DNA of 64,000 nt, taken from positions 310,001 through 374,000 of the forward strand of contig OZ244807.1 in the NCBI GenBank assembly GCA_965220185.1, given 5' to 3'. This document shows positions 42,281-51,333 of the stretch, one piece after another. The translations under genes and the position numbers were made by a program. Every line of letters begins with the position of its first letter. Within the stretch, counting starts at the first letter, position 1. Below the pieces are notes generated by a model. It was given only the letters and a program-made list of their open reading frames with translations. It did not search any database and was not told the DNA's origin. The DNA is from Azotimanducus sp965220185. GTDB lineage: Bacteria > Pseudomonadota > Gammaproteobacteria > Pseudomonadales > Azotimanducaceae.

Positions 42281-43666
42281 TTGCAAAACGAGGAATTAGC
42301 TCGGGAGCGCCTCGGTCTGCGCGACCGGCTCGCCTATGCGGTGCCTGCCATCGCCTATGGCTTCTACCTCCAGTTCATGATCGTCTACGTCATGAAGTAC
42401 AGCACGGATGTGCTGCTGATCTCGGCGAGCGTCATTGGTGCGCTGTTCGGACTTGCCCGCCTCTGGGACACATTCAGCGACCCGCTTATGGGGTATCTGA
42501 GCGACCGAACGCGCTTGAGTTTTGGTCGGCGCAGGCCATGGATTCTCGCAGGCGCCCTGCCGCTCGCGCTGACCGGCATCATGCTGTTCACGCAGCCCGA
42601 CACCTTGAGCACATCGGGCTTGAGCATTTGGGTCGGCGTCGCGCTGATTGGCGTCTACACTGCGCTCACCGCCGTCCAAGTGCCGCACTATGCATGGGGC
42701 GCTGAACTCACCCCCAACTATCACGAGCGCAATCGGCTGTTCGGTGCGCACACGGTCGCACAATATGTCGGCGCACTGCTTGCGATTGCCGGGCTCGCAT
42801 TTGTCATCGGTGCCAAATCAGGGCAGTCGGCCGCCGTGAGCCAGCTCAGCGTCGCCGCCGGCGTGGTCGCTTTTGTGCTGATCGTTGTCTGTGTCCTTGC
42901 CCTGAAAGAGACCCAAGGCGCATCGCGATCGCCGCGCACCAGCTTGCTTCGGTCCTTTCAACAGGTGTGGCGGAATCCGCATGCGCGCACGCTCTTGATC
43001 GTCAACTTCATCGAGCGCACTGGCTATTCGACGATTGGCGTGCTGACCCTCTACGTCGCGGACTATGTGCTCAACATGCCGGAGCTCTCCATACTCATTA
43101 TCGCGTTTTATTTGATTTCCGCTGGTGCCTCGACACCTCTCTGGGTATGGCTCGCGGGGCGCCATGGCAAGGTCAAGGTCTGGTTTGCTGCCATGCTCGG
43201 CACGGGCGTCGGATTCACCGGCATGTTCGGCGCGACTTTTCTTGATCAATCGGCGCAGTTGATTCTCATGTCGATTGTCACCCTGATCGTTGGTGCCGCT
43301 GCCGGCTGCGGCTCGATTCTCTCCTCGTCCGTGCTCTCGGATGTGATCGACTATGACGAGCTTGAAACCGGCGAGCGGCGCGAAGGTGCGTATTTCGCGT
43401 GCTGGAATTTCACCGTCAAGTTTTCCGTCAGCTTCATGGCGCTCATTGTCGGTGTCGTGCTTGATCTCGCAGGCTATGTGCCCGGCACCGCGCAGTCGTT
43501 CTCGGTCATTCTCACCATCATGATGCTCTACTGCTTGTTCCCGGCCGCTGCGCACTTCATCGGCGCTTGGCTGTTCAAGTCCAAGTTCCGCTTCAGCCGC
43601 GGCGATCACGATGCTGTCCGCAAGGCGCTGACCGAACGTCGCGCGCAAGCGTCGCATGGCATCTGA
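42281..43666 (+). CDS. MFS transporter, GPH (glycoside-pentoside-hexuronide) type
   Basis: About 461 residues from TTG 42281. Twelve hydrophobic segments. The GPH mark DTFSDPLMGYLSDRTRLSFGRRRPWILAGALP is near the start, and a second half carries SSVLSDVIDYDELETGERREGAYFACWNF. Such carriers move sugars or glycosides with Na+ or H+. A longer open frame upstream overlaps the SDR gene in another frame and is not used. A related transporter is at 61970. Confidence 0.9.
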   Translation: MQNEELARERLGLRDRLAYAVPAIAYGFYLQFMIVYVMKYSTDVLLISASVIGALFGLARLWDTFSDPLMGYLSDRTRLSFGRRRPWILAGALPLALTGIMLFTQPDTLSTSGLSIWVGVALIGVYTALTAVQVPHYAWGAELTPNYHERNRLFGAHTVAQYVGALLAIAGLAFVIGAKSGQSAAVSQLSVAAGVVAFVLIVVCVLALKETQGASRSPRTSLLRSFQQVWRNPHARTLLIVNFIERTGYSTIGVLTLYVADYVLNMPELSILIIAFYLISAGASTPLWVWLAGRHGKVKVWFAAMLGTGVGFTGMFGATFLDQSAQLILMSIVTLIVGAAAGCGSILSSSVLSDVIDYDELETGERREGAYFACWNFTVKFSVSFMALIVGVVLDLAGYVPGTAQSFSVILTIMMLYCLFPAAAHFIGAWLFKSKFRFSRGDHDAVRKALTERRAQASHGI

Positions 43667-43687
43667 ACCTGCGTGCGCGCCTCGTTT

Positions 43688-44218
43688 ATGAAACAATCGC
43701 AACCCATCCGAAGAGTGTGCGCTTTGGTTCGGGACAGGACACACAGATATCGGTCAAATGTCGCGATTGTTCTCGCGAATCGCGAGGCACAGGTGCTGCT
43801 CGCACGTCGAAGCGGTGCCGTGAACGCATGGCAATTTCCGCAAGGCGGCGTGTCCGATGGCGAATCGCCGGAGCAAGCCGTCTATCGTGAACTGCTTGAG
43901 GAAGTCGGGATTGGGCGTCACTTGGTGAGGCCCATCGCGTCCACTCATCGCTGGCGCAAATACCGTATTCCCGCTGCTTTGTCACAGCGCCCCGACCTCA
44001 AAGACTTCATCGGTCAACAACAGAAGTGGTATCTGCTTGAGTTTCTCGGTGGCGACGCGGATATCCGTCTTGACCGCGAAATCTCGCCAGAATTCGATGC
44101 GTGGCAGTGGGTCAGCTACTGGTACCCTGTGCGCATGATCGTCCACTTCAAGCGTCAGGTCTACGCCAGTGCCATGAAGGAACTCGCGCCCCATTTCGCC
44201 AAAATCGCCCAATGCTGA
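43688..44218 (+). CDS. rppH: RNA pyrophosphohydrolase, Nudix family
   Basis: About 176 residues. The core RYRSNVAIVLANREAQVLLARR leads to the Nudix box GGVSDGESPEQAVYRELLEEVGI, with the catalytic Glu cluster in RELLEEVG. WRKYRIP, GQQQKWYLLEF and EFDAWQWVSYWYPV are the RppH-specific parts. It removes pyrophosphate from mRNA 5' ends to trigger decay. The true start may be ATG 43688, a GTG 15 bp earlier or later internal starts, since E. coli RppH begins close to the YRPNV motif. It overlaps ptsP, as in E. coli order. Confidence 0.92.
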   Translation: MKQSQPIRRVCALVRDRTHRYRSNVAIVLANREAQVLLARRSGAVNAWQFPQGGVSDGESPEQAVYRELLEEVGIGRHLVRPIASTHRWRKYRIPAALSQRPDLKDFIGQQQKWYLLEFLGGDADIRLDREISPEFDAWQWVSYWYPVRMIVHFKRQVYASAMKELAPHFAKIAQC

Positions 44219-46512
44219 ACTCGCTACGCGCCATCATTCAAGAGGTTCATTCCGAATCGGAAGTGGGGCGCGTGCTTGAAGTGATCGTTGAGCGCATTCA
44301 CGAGGCCATGGGCGTGGACGTGTGCAGCGTCTATTTGTGCGACGACGAGAATGATCGACATCTGCTGGTCGCGAGTCACGGACTCGACCCTGAGGCCATT
44401 GGCAACACGGCCCTGAAAAAAGGCGAGGGTCTTGTCTCCTACGTTGCCGGCCGGGCCGAGCCGATCAACCTGAAAAACGCCAAGCTGCATCCGCGGTTCA
44501 AATTGATCGAAGGCATCGGCGAGGAGATTTTTCCATCGTTTCTCGGGGTGCCGCTCATTAGCGCGCGTCGCGTGCATGGCGTACTCGTGGTGCAAGGCCA
44601 GGAGGAACGTCGATTTGACGAGCAGGAAGAGGCTTTTCTTGTGACGCTTGGCGCGCAGCTTGCAGGCGTCATTGCCCACGCCGACGCCATGAAAGGCGTG
44701 CCCTTCGTGCATCAGCCATCACAGCCGCAGATTCCTGTCGATGCGCGTTTTCAGGGACTGCGCGGCGCGCCCGGCATCGCGCATGCTCGCGCCATCGTCG
44801 TGCAAGCGCCCCTGCAGCCGGAGTCGGTCGGCAGGCGCGAGGTCACCGACATCGATCAGGAACTCGAACAATTCGAGCAGGCCCTCGCCCAAGCGCGCGA
44901 GGAAATCGCGGCGCTTGCGGGCAGGCTCGAAGGGCGCGTTGGCAAGGATGAGCAGGCTGTGTTCGATGCCTATCAGCATATGCTCGACGACAACAGTTTG
45001 CCAGCCGAGATTCGCGCCAAGATTCGAGAAGGCAGCTGGGCGCAAGGCGCGCTGCTTGAGGTCGTGTCCGAGCACTCGCGCGCGTTCGCCAACTTCGAGG
45101 ACGAGTATTTGCGCGAACGCGCTGCCGATGTGCGCAGCATCGGCCGCCGTCTGCTCGATGGACTGACCGAGATTGGCCGTGAACAGCGCGACTTGAGCGA
45201 GGGTGTCATCATCATCGGCGAAGAGATCACTGCAGACATCGTCGCGGGCTTCGATCAGAAATACTTGAAAGGCATCGTGTCGACGCGAGGCTCGGCCAAC
45301 TCGCACGTTGCGATACTCGCGCGCGCGCTGAATGTGCCAACGGTGGTCGGCGCGGTGGATCTGCCGATTTTGGACCTTGAGGGGCAGGCGCTGATCGTCG
45401 ATGGTCACTACGGGCGCGTCTTCGCAAGCCCGTCGAAGCAGCTTGCCGACTACTTCGAGTCCGTCATTGAAGAAGAGGCCGAGTTCAATGACGAACTGAC
45501 GGCCTTGAAGGATGAGCCGTGCGAAACCCGCGACGGGCTTCGTATCAGGCTGTGGGTCAACATTGGCCTCGCCAGCGACTTGACTCGCTCGCTCGATATG
45601 GGCGCGGAAGGCATTGGCCTTTTTCGTACCGAAGTGCCGTTCATGACGAGTCAGACCTTTCCCACCGAGGAGGAGCAGCGGCTGATCTATCGCGAGCAGA
45701 TGGAAGCGTTCAATCCGCGTCCGGTGACCATGCGCACGCTTGATATCGGCGGCGACAAGTCGCTGAGCTATTTTCCGATTCGCGAGGACAATCCGTTTCT
45801 CGGCTGGCGCGGCATTCGCGTCACTTTGGATCATCCCGACATCTTCATCGCGCAGGCGCGCGCCATGATTGCCGCCAATGCCGACCTCGAATGCCAGCTT
45901 AGAATCATGCTGCCGATGATCAGCAATCTGCTTGAAATTGAAGAGGCGTGCGCACTCATTGACCGCGCTTACGCGGAGAGTCGCGAGGAAGGCCTGAAGG
46001 TCAAGCGACCGCAGATCGGCGCCATGATCGAAGTGCCCGCAGCGGTGTATCAAGCGCGGCAAATTGCCGCCAAGCTTGATTTCTTGGCTGTCGGATCGAA
46101 CGACCTCACACAGTACATGCTGGCTGTGGACCGCAACAACAGCCGTGTTGCCGACCTCTACCAGGAGCTGCATCCGGCCGTCATCTGGGCGCTGCGCGAA
46201 GTGGCGGTGGCCGCGCACCGCGAATCCAAGCCCATCGGCATCTGCGGAGAAATGGCAGGTTCGGCGGCTGGCGCCATTTTGCTCGTGGCGATGGGCTATG
46301 ACGTGCTGTCGATGAGCGCCTCGAATATCCCGCGCATCAAATGGGTGCTGCGGCAGATATCACTGATGCAGGCGCGCAAGATTCTTGCGCGGGTGCTGCG
46401 CATGTCCGATGCCCAAGAGATTCGCGAGTTCATGCGCAAGCAAATCCTTTCGCTCGGACTTGAACGCATGATGCCCCTGCACGTGCCGGATGTCTTCAAA
46501 GCGTCAGCGTGA
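44212..46512 (+). CDS. ptsP: phosphoenolpyruvate-protein phosphotransferase PtsP (EI-Ntr)
   Basis: 766 residues from ATG 44212. N-terminal GAF domain (~15-155), then the enzyme I fold: swivelling phospho-His domain with SANSHVAILARALNVPTVVG, and the PEP-binding barrel with MRTLDIGGDKSLSYFP, FLGWRGIR, MLPMISNL, GAMIEVPAAV, VGSNDLTQYMLAVDR and IGICGEMAG (Cys). First enzyme of the nitrogen phosphotransfer chain. The start overlaps the rppH stop by 7 bp. Confidence 0.96.
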   Translation: MLNSLRAIIQEVHSESEVGRVLEVIVERIHEAMGVDVCSVYLCDDENDRHLLVASHGLDPEAIGNTALKKGEGLVSYVAGRAEPINLKNAKLHPRFKLIEGIGEEIFPSFLGVPLISARRVHGVLVVQGQEERRFDEQEEAFLVTLGAQLAGVIAHADAMKGVPFVHQPSQPQIPVDARFQGLRGAPGIAHARAIVVQAPLQPESVGRREVTDIDQELEQFEQALAQAREEIAALAGRLEGRVGKDEQAVFDAYQHMLDDNSLPAEIRAKIREGSWAQGALLEVVSEHSRAFANFEDEYLRERAADVRSIGRRLLDGLTEIGREQRDLSEGVIIIGEEITADIVAGFDQKYLKGIVSTRGSANSHVAILARALNVPTVVGAVDLPILDLEGQALIVDGHYGRVFASPSKQLADYFESVIEEEAEFNDELTALKDEPCETRDGLRIRLWVNIGLASDLTRSLDMGAEGIGLFRTEVPFMTSQTFPTEEEQRLIYREQMEAFNPRPVTMRTLDIGGDKSLSYFPIREDNPFLGWRGIRVTLDHPDIFIAQARAMIAANADLECQLRIMLPMISNLLEIEEACALIDRAYAESREEGLKVKRPQIGAMIEVPAAVYQARQIAAKLDFLAVGSNDLTQYMLAVDRNNSRVADLYQELHPAVIWALREVAVAAHRESKPIGICGEMAGSAAGAILLVAMGYDVLSMSASNIPRIKWVLRQISLMQARKILARVLRMSDAQEIREFMRKQILSLGLERMMPLHVPDVFKASA

Positions 46513-47245
46513 ATCGTTGCGTGGTGCCTGCTTGACCCATCGGTCCGAAAGAGCGCTCCTCAAAATCAATCCGCGCCGCACCGATTAAGATCAAGGTCGT
46601 GCTGCGTGTGCCGTAGTCCTCCCCGAGCACAAACCGGCTTGAGGTGCGCCTGCGAAGTTCGAGCGGCGCATCACCTGCGGGCAAGTCGCCGTCGGAGGCT
46701 TCTTGCGTGTCGCGCATCTCAAGAAAGAGCTGTTCTCGATTGTGTTTGATGCCAGCCCCGAGGGCTCGCGCAAGCAGCGTTCGGCTTTCCCGCATCTTCG
46801 GCCAGTCGTCGTCGATCGAGGTGTTGGAAATGGCATGCGCGCCGGCCCCGAGTTCGCGAGGCGCACTACCATCGTTGGTCGCACATACCAGGATTTCGCC
46901 ATCGAACAAGACGAGATTGAACCCGGCATAGTCTTCACCCCGGATGCCGCCCAAAAATTCCAAAGTGCCTGTCCCTGTTGTGAGAAAGTCGGCGACCAGC
47001 GTGCCGCGCGAATTCGGAGCGTCTGCCCGAATCTCGGCGTAATTGGTGAGCGCCGCGAAGCGACCGCTTCGCGTCACGCCCATCCATGTGCCGCCGGCTT
47101 CGAGATCGCGACCTGCAAGCACGTGTGGGTGATCTCGCCAAAAGTCCGCGGGCGCAGTCGGGCGCGCATGAAACTCGTCGCGATTGGCGAGCACCGCAAG
47201 GCGGATATCCGGGGCGGCGTTGTGGGCAAGCGCGATGAGACACAC
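46496..47245 (-). CDS. NRDE (TANGO2-like) family protein
   Basis: 249 residues starting MCLIALA with LAVLANRDEFHARPTAPADFW, the NRDE signature, then GGTWMGVTRSGRFAALTNY. The N-terminal Cys2 after Met removal resembles an Ntn-hydrolase nucleophile. Eukaryotic TANGO2 is linked to haem or lipid handling; the bacterial role is not settled. It overlaps the end of ptsP in antisense by 17 bp and is divergent from lgt. Confidence 0.92.
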   Translation of the reverse strand: MCLIALAHNAAPDIRLAVLANRDEFHARPTAPADFWRDHPHVLAGRDLEAGGTWMGVTRSGRFAALTNYAEIRADAPNSRGTLVADFLTTGTGTLEFLGGIRGEDYAGFNLVLFDGEILVCATNDGSAPRELGAGAHAISNTSIDDDWPKMRESRTLLARALGAGIKHNREQLFLEMRDTQEASDGDLPAGDAPLELRRRTSSRFVLGEDYGTRSTTLILIGAARIDFEERSFGPMGQAGTTQRFTLTL

Positions 47246-47310
47246 TTGACAAGTCCTTGCTTCTCTCTCGGTGCTATTCTAAGCAGGAGATTGGAAACTC
47301 GGAACCGCGC

Positions 47311-48150
47311 GTGAACTATCCCGACATCGACGGCACGATCTTCTCGCTCGGGCCGCTCGCGCTTCGCTGGTACGGCCTTGCCTACCTCGCCGGGTTCTTT
47401 GTGGTCTGGTGGCTCGGTAAGCGCCGCGCTGAGTCGCCGGCCTTATCAAGACGAACGCCCACTTCTGCGCAGTTGTCCGACCTTGTCTTCTATGGTGCCT
47501 TCGGCGCAATACTCGGCGGACGCATCGGTTACGCGCTCTTCTATGGCACCGAGCAACTGCTGGCCGACCCGCTTTGGCTGCTGCGCATCTGGGAAGGCGG
47601 CATGTCCTTTCACGGCGGTTTGCTTGGCGTGTGCGTCGCGCTCTGGTTGTGGAACAAGAAGACCGGCTTTTCATTCTTTGAAACAGCCGACTTCGTCGCG
47701 CCGCTCGTGCCGATAGGTCTTGGCTTCGGCAGGCTCGGCAACTTCGCCAACACCGAACTGCCTGGCCGGGTTGCGGAGGGCGGCTTTGGGTTCCACTACC
47801 CATGCCGCGCCGTGTGGGAGATCAATCCGAGCTGCACCGGCGCATTTGAGGCGGTCGCGCGCCATCCGTCATCGCTCTACCAAGCATTCGTCGAAGGCTT
47901 GGTGTTGTTCGGGATCCTATGGTGTTATTCGAGTTCGCCAAGAAAGACCGGACAAGTCTCCGCAGCCTTTCTCATGGCGTATGGGGGCCTGCGCATCGTC
48001 ACAGAGGTCTTTCGCGAACCCGATCCGTGGATTGGGTTCTTGTTGGGAGTCGGCCTCACCATGGGACAGTGCCTGTCGATTGCGATGATGCTGGCAGGCG
48101 TGCTCCTATACTGGCACGCGCTTAAGGATACGAATGCAAGCGTATCTTGA
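47311..48150 (+). CDS. lgt: prolipoprotein diacylglyceryl transferase
   Basis: 279 residues from GTG 47311 (VNYPDIDGTIFSLGPLALRWYGLAYL). About seven membrane helices. Catalytic and signature segments: GGRIGYALFYG, MSFHGGLLG (His), GRLGNFANTELPGR and HPSSLYQA. It adds diacylglycerol to the lipobox Cys of lipoproteins such as Pal. It overlaps thyA by 17 bp, conserved gammaproteobacterial order. Confidence 0.96.
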   Translation: MNYPDIDGTIFSLGPLALRWYGLAYLAGFFVVWWLGKRRAESPALSRRTPTSAQLSDLVFYGAFGAILGGRIGYALFYGTEQLLADPLWLLRIWEGGMSFHGGLLGVCVALWLWNKKTGFSFFETADFVAPLVPIGLGFGRLGNFANTELPGRVAEGGFGFHYPCRAVWEINPSCTGAFEAVARHPSSLYQAFVEGLVLFGILWCYSSSPRKTGQVSAAFLMAYGGLRIVTEVFREPDPWIGFLLGVGLTMGQCLSIAMMLAGVLLYWHALKDTNASVS

Positions 48151-48928
48151 CCTCATGCGCGAACTACGAGAGCACGGCACGGTCAAGGGCGACCGCACCG
48201 GCACAGGCGTCAAAAGCCTCTTTGGGCGGCAGATTCGCTTTGACCTTTCGCAAGGGTTCCCGCTTGTCACCACCAAAAAAATGTTCTTGAAGGGCATCAT
48301 CCACGAACTGCTCTGGTTTTTGCGCGGCGAGACCAATGTGCGCCCCTTGCAGGCCGAAGGCGTCCATATCTGGGATGAATGGGCCGACGAAGAGGGCGAG
48401 CTCGGTCCCGTCTATGGCTCGCAGTGGCGTAGCTGGCCGACACCCGAAGGGGAGACGATTGACCAGATCGCGCGCGTGGTGCACGACATTCGCGAGTCAC
48501 CTGAGTCAAGGCGCCTGATTGTCAGCGCATGGAACGTAGCGCTTGTCGATGAGATGGCGCTGCCGCCCTGCCACAACATGTTCCAGTTCTATGTGGCCGA
48601 TGGACGGCTTTCGTGCCAGCTCTATCAGCGCAGCGCCGATTACTTTCTTGGCGTGCCCTTCAACATTGCCTCCTACGCGCTCCTGACCATGATGGTCGCG
48701 CAGGTGTGCGACCTCGCGCCCGGTGATTTTGTGCACACCTTCGGCGATGTGCACCTCTATCTCAATCACCTTGAGCAGGCGGACTTGCAACTTTCCCGCG
48801 AGCCGCTGCCATTGCCGTCAATGCATACCAACACGCAAATCAAGGACATATTCGGATTTCGCTACGAGGACTTTCGGCTTGAGAATTATCAGTTTCATCC
48901 GGCGATCTCCGCGCCGATTGCGGTATGA
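48134..48928 (+). CDS. thyA: thymidylate synthase
   Basis: 264 residues, the normal bacterial length. KGDRTGTGVKSLFGRQIRFDL near the start, nucleophilic Cys in PPCHNMFQFYV, then RSADYFLGVPFNIASYALL and HTNTQIKDIFGFRYEDF. It methylates dUMP with methylene-tetrahydrofolate, feeding the DHFR gene that follows with a 4-bp overlap. Confidence 0.97.
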   Translation: MQAYLDLMRELREHGTVKGDRTGTGVKSLFGRQIRFDLSQGFPLVTTKKMFLKGIIHELLWFLRGETNVRPLQAEGVHIWDEWADEEGELGPVYGSQWRSWPTPEGETIDQIARVVHDIRESPESRRLIVSAWNVALVDEMALPPCHNMFQFYVADGRLSCQLYQRSADYFLGVPFNIASYALLTMMVAQVCDLAPGDFVHTFGDVHLYLNHLEQADLQLSREPLPLPSMHTNTQIKDIFGFRYEDFRLENYQFHPAISAPIAV

Positions 48929-49446
48929 CTGCGCCTGCGCTGATTTGGGCCATGACGGAAAACCGCGTGATTGGCAGCGCAGGCGGCTTGCCATGGAACC
49001 TTCCCAAGGATATGCGCTGGTTTGTCCGCCACACGCGCGGCAAGCCGGTCATTATGGGCCGCAAGACCTTCGAGAGCATGGATGGGCCGCTGCCGGGCCG
49101 GCGCAATCTTGTCTTGAGCCAGAACCCGGCGTATATCGCGCCCGGGATTGAGGCGTTTGCGCATCTTGAAGATGCCTACCAAGCGCTTGAGGGCGTTGAC
49201 GCCGAGCCCATGGTGATTGGCGGCAGCTATATCTATGCACTCGCGCTGCAAACTCGCGGCAAGTTCGCGCCCGGCCGCCTCTACCGGACATGCATTCACG
49301 CAGAAGTTGAAGGCGATGTGCGGTTTCCCGATGTGTGCATGGACGAGTGGCAATCTGTATTCTGCGAGCGGCACGAAGCGGACGAGACGCATGCCCATGC
49401 CTTTACGTTCGAGATCTTTGAACGTGCAGTTTTGAATAGCAAATAG
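48925..49446 (+). CDS. folA: dihydrofolate reductase
   Basis: 173 residues. ALIWAMTENRVIGSAGGLPWNLPKDMRWF, then KPVIMGRKTFESMDGPLPGRRNLVLS and PMVIGGSYIYALAL are the standard folate- and NADPH-binding blocks; the proton-donor acid is the Asp in LPKDMRWF. It restores tetrahydrofolate after ThyA. The start overlaps thyA (ATGA). Confidence 0.96.
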   Translation: MTAPALIWAMTENRVIGSAGGLPWNLPKDMRWFVRHTRGKPVIMGRKTFESMDGPLPGRRNLVLSQNPAYIAPGIEAFAHLEDAYQALEGVDAEPMVIGGSYIYALALQTRGKFAPGRLYRTCIHAEVEGDVRFPDVCMDEWQSVFCERHEADETHAHAFTFEIFERAVLNSK

Positions 49447-49456
49447 GGAGCCACGC

Positions 49457-50632
49457 GTGATAGTTCGACCCAGAATCCGCGGATTCATTTGTACCACCGC
49501 TCACCCCACTGGCTGCGCGACGCTTGTTCGAAGCGACTTTCAGCGAACCCAAACGCAGCAAGGCGGTCCGCGCAACGTGCTCGTGCTTGGCGCATCGGGC
49601 GGCTATGGCTTGGCGTCACGGGTGATCGCCGCAGCAGGCTATGGCGCCGCCACCTTGGGCGTCTCTTTCGAAAAAGCGCCCGCAGGCAAACGCACTGGAT
49701 CCGCGGGCTGGTACAACACGCGCGCGTTCGAGCGTATAGCCAAGTCGCGCGGCCTCAAGTCGCACAGCATCGATGGCGATGCCTTTTCTGATGAAATCAA
49801 GAGCGAAGTTTGCGACGTTTTGGCCGATCAGTTTGGCCCGATTGATCTGCTGGTCTACAGCTTGGCATCGCCGGTGAGACAACACCCGAGGACGGGCGAA
49901 CTGCACCGCTCCGCTATCAAACCCTTGGGCGCGCCTATTGACTCGCGCACGCTAGACATTCACACGGGCGAAGTCACCGAGACGCACCTTGAGCCAGCAA
50001 CAGATAAAGAGACGCAGAATACCGTTGTCGTCATGGGCGGTGAGGACTGGGAATTCTGGATCGATGCGCTTGCAGGCAAGAACCTGCTGTCGGAGCGATT
50101 CCAGACAGTCGCCTACACCTATCTTGGCAGCGAGCTCACCTGGCCGATTTATCACAAAGGTACGCTCGGCCTGGCAAAAGAAGACTTGGACCGTGCAGCC
50201 GAAGCCATCCGCGGCCAACTAGAAGGCGAGCAAGACGCGCGCGTCGCCGCGCTCATGGCGACGGTCACGCAAGCAAGCACGGCAATTCCAGTCGTGCCGC
50301 TCTACGTGTCGATCTTGTTCAAGGTGCTGAAAACGCAGGGTGTCTTCGAATCGACAATCGAGCATATCGAGCGGCTTTTTCGAGATGCGCTGTACGGGTC
50401 GGGTGATCGCGAGCTTGATGACGCTGGCAGGCTCCGTCTTGACGGGATTGAACTTGGAACCGAGATTCAAAGCGAAGTGGCGCGTCGTTGGGCTGAGGCG
50501 TGCACCGAGAACATTGACGATTTGAGCGACCTTGAATCCGTGCGGGCGCAGTTTCTTCGCGTGTTCGGCTTCGCAGTGGACGGCGTCGATTACGAGGCGG
50601 AACAGGACATTTTTGACGTGCCAAGGATCTGA
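49457..50632 (+). CDS. fabV: trans-2-enoyl-ACP/CoA reductase FabV
   Basis: 391 residues, the typical size. MIVRPRIRGFICTTAHPTGCA, then the Rossmann loop VLVLGASGGYGLAS, SIDGDAFSDEIK, GGEDWEFWIDAL and YLGSELTWPIYHKGTLGLAK, which carries the active-site Tyr and Lys. It performs the last step of fatty acid elongation with NADH and is insensitive to triclosan in known cases. Ribosome site AGGGAG before the GTG at 49457. Confidence 0.95.
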   Translation: MIVRPRIRGFICTTAHPTGCATLVRSDFQRTQTQQGGPRNVLVLGASGGYGLASRVIAAAGYGAATLGVSFEKAPAGKRTGSAGWYNTRAFERIAKSRGLKSHSIDGDAFSDEIKSEVCDVLADQFGPIDLLVYSLASPVRQHPRTGELHRSAIKPLGAPIDSRTLDIHTGEVTETHLEPATDKETQNTVVVMGGEDWEFWIDALAGKNLLSERFQTVAYTYLGSELTWPIYHKGTLGLAKEDLDRAAEAIRGQLEGEQDARVAALMATVTQASTAIPVVPLYVSILFKVLKTQGVFESTIEHIERLFRDALYGSGDRELDDAGRLRLDGIELGTEIQSEVARRWAEACTENIDDLSDLESVRAQFLRVFGFAVDGVDYEAEQDIFDVPRI

Positions 50633-50635
50633 ATC

Positions 50636-51205
50636 ATGAGATTTCGTGACCAATCTGTTCGCTTTCGGAGCGGTGTCATCGGAGAGAACATCGAGATCGA
50701 CTCGGCGTTTCCGATCAACTTCTATCAAGTCATCAACGCGCCAGCCCAGATGCCGCGGACGACTGTCGATGGCAAGCTGTTCTTGCCCTCGGCGTTCAAG
50801 GCGCCATTGCCGCTTGTCATGGTTTGCCCGGGCAGCTTGGGTGTGGCGGATTCCCACCTCGCGCATGCCGAGGCCTTGAGCGACGCTGGCTTCGCACGCT
50901 TCGTGCTCGACAGCTTCGGCGCGCGCAATGTCACCTCCACTGTTGCCAACCAAACCTAGTTCTCTTTTGCCGCGAGCGCTTACGACGTGCTCGCCGCTTT
51001 CGAGACGCTTGTTGAGCGTCCAGAGATCGATGCGCACCGCATCGGCGCGCAAGGCCATTCGCGTGGCGGCTCCGCCGTCCTGACCGCCGCGACAAGGCGC
51101 TTCGCCGATGCTGTGCTGGGCAACGGCAAGGGGTTGAAGGCTGTGATCCCGGCGTATCCGTGGAGCGGCCAGCAATTTCTTGATCCTAGTGTCCTGTCCG
51201 GTTAA
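50636..51205 (+). pseudogene. broken dienelactone hydrolase-family gene
   Basis: The frame starts MRFRDQSVRFRSGVIGENIEID and reaches HRIGAQGHSRGGSAVL, the nucleophile elbow of an alpha/beta hydrolase. It is interrupted by TAG at 50957-50959 (after TVANQT, where Gln is natural) and ends early after YPWSGQQFLDPSVLSG. The last third with the catalytic Asp and His is missing. A nonsense change plus a 3' truncation mark it as dead. It is the left border of the accessory island. Confidence 0.85.
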
Positions 51206-51333
51206 TGCGTGGAATTATTCTTGGTCATTTCGCCCCTTGGCGGCGGGTTTTGGATTGAGGAAGGTCTGATCAAGTCTACGTCGCTCAGCGCTTCACTCGT
51301 TGGCACATCCCTTAAGCGTACACCCCGAAACGC

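Noticed and set aside
44719..46218. A 499-codon minus-strand frame antisense to ptsP
   Set aside because: ptsP motifs are complete on the plus strand; the antisense frame has no recognisable domain.
50636..51205. Read-through as a third recoded gene in the broken hydrolase
   Set aside because: The internal stop is TAG at a Gln position and the gene also lacks its 3' third, so it is simple decay rather than recoding.
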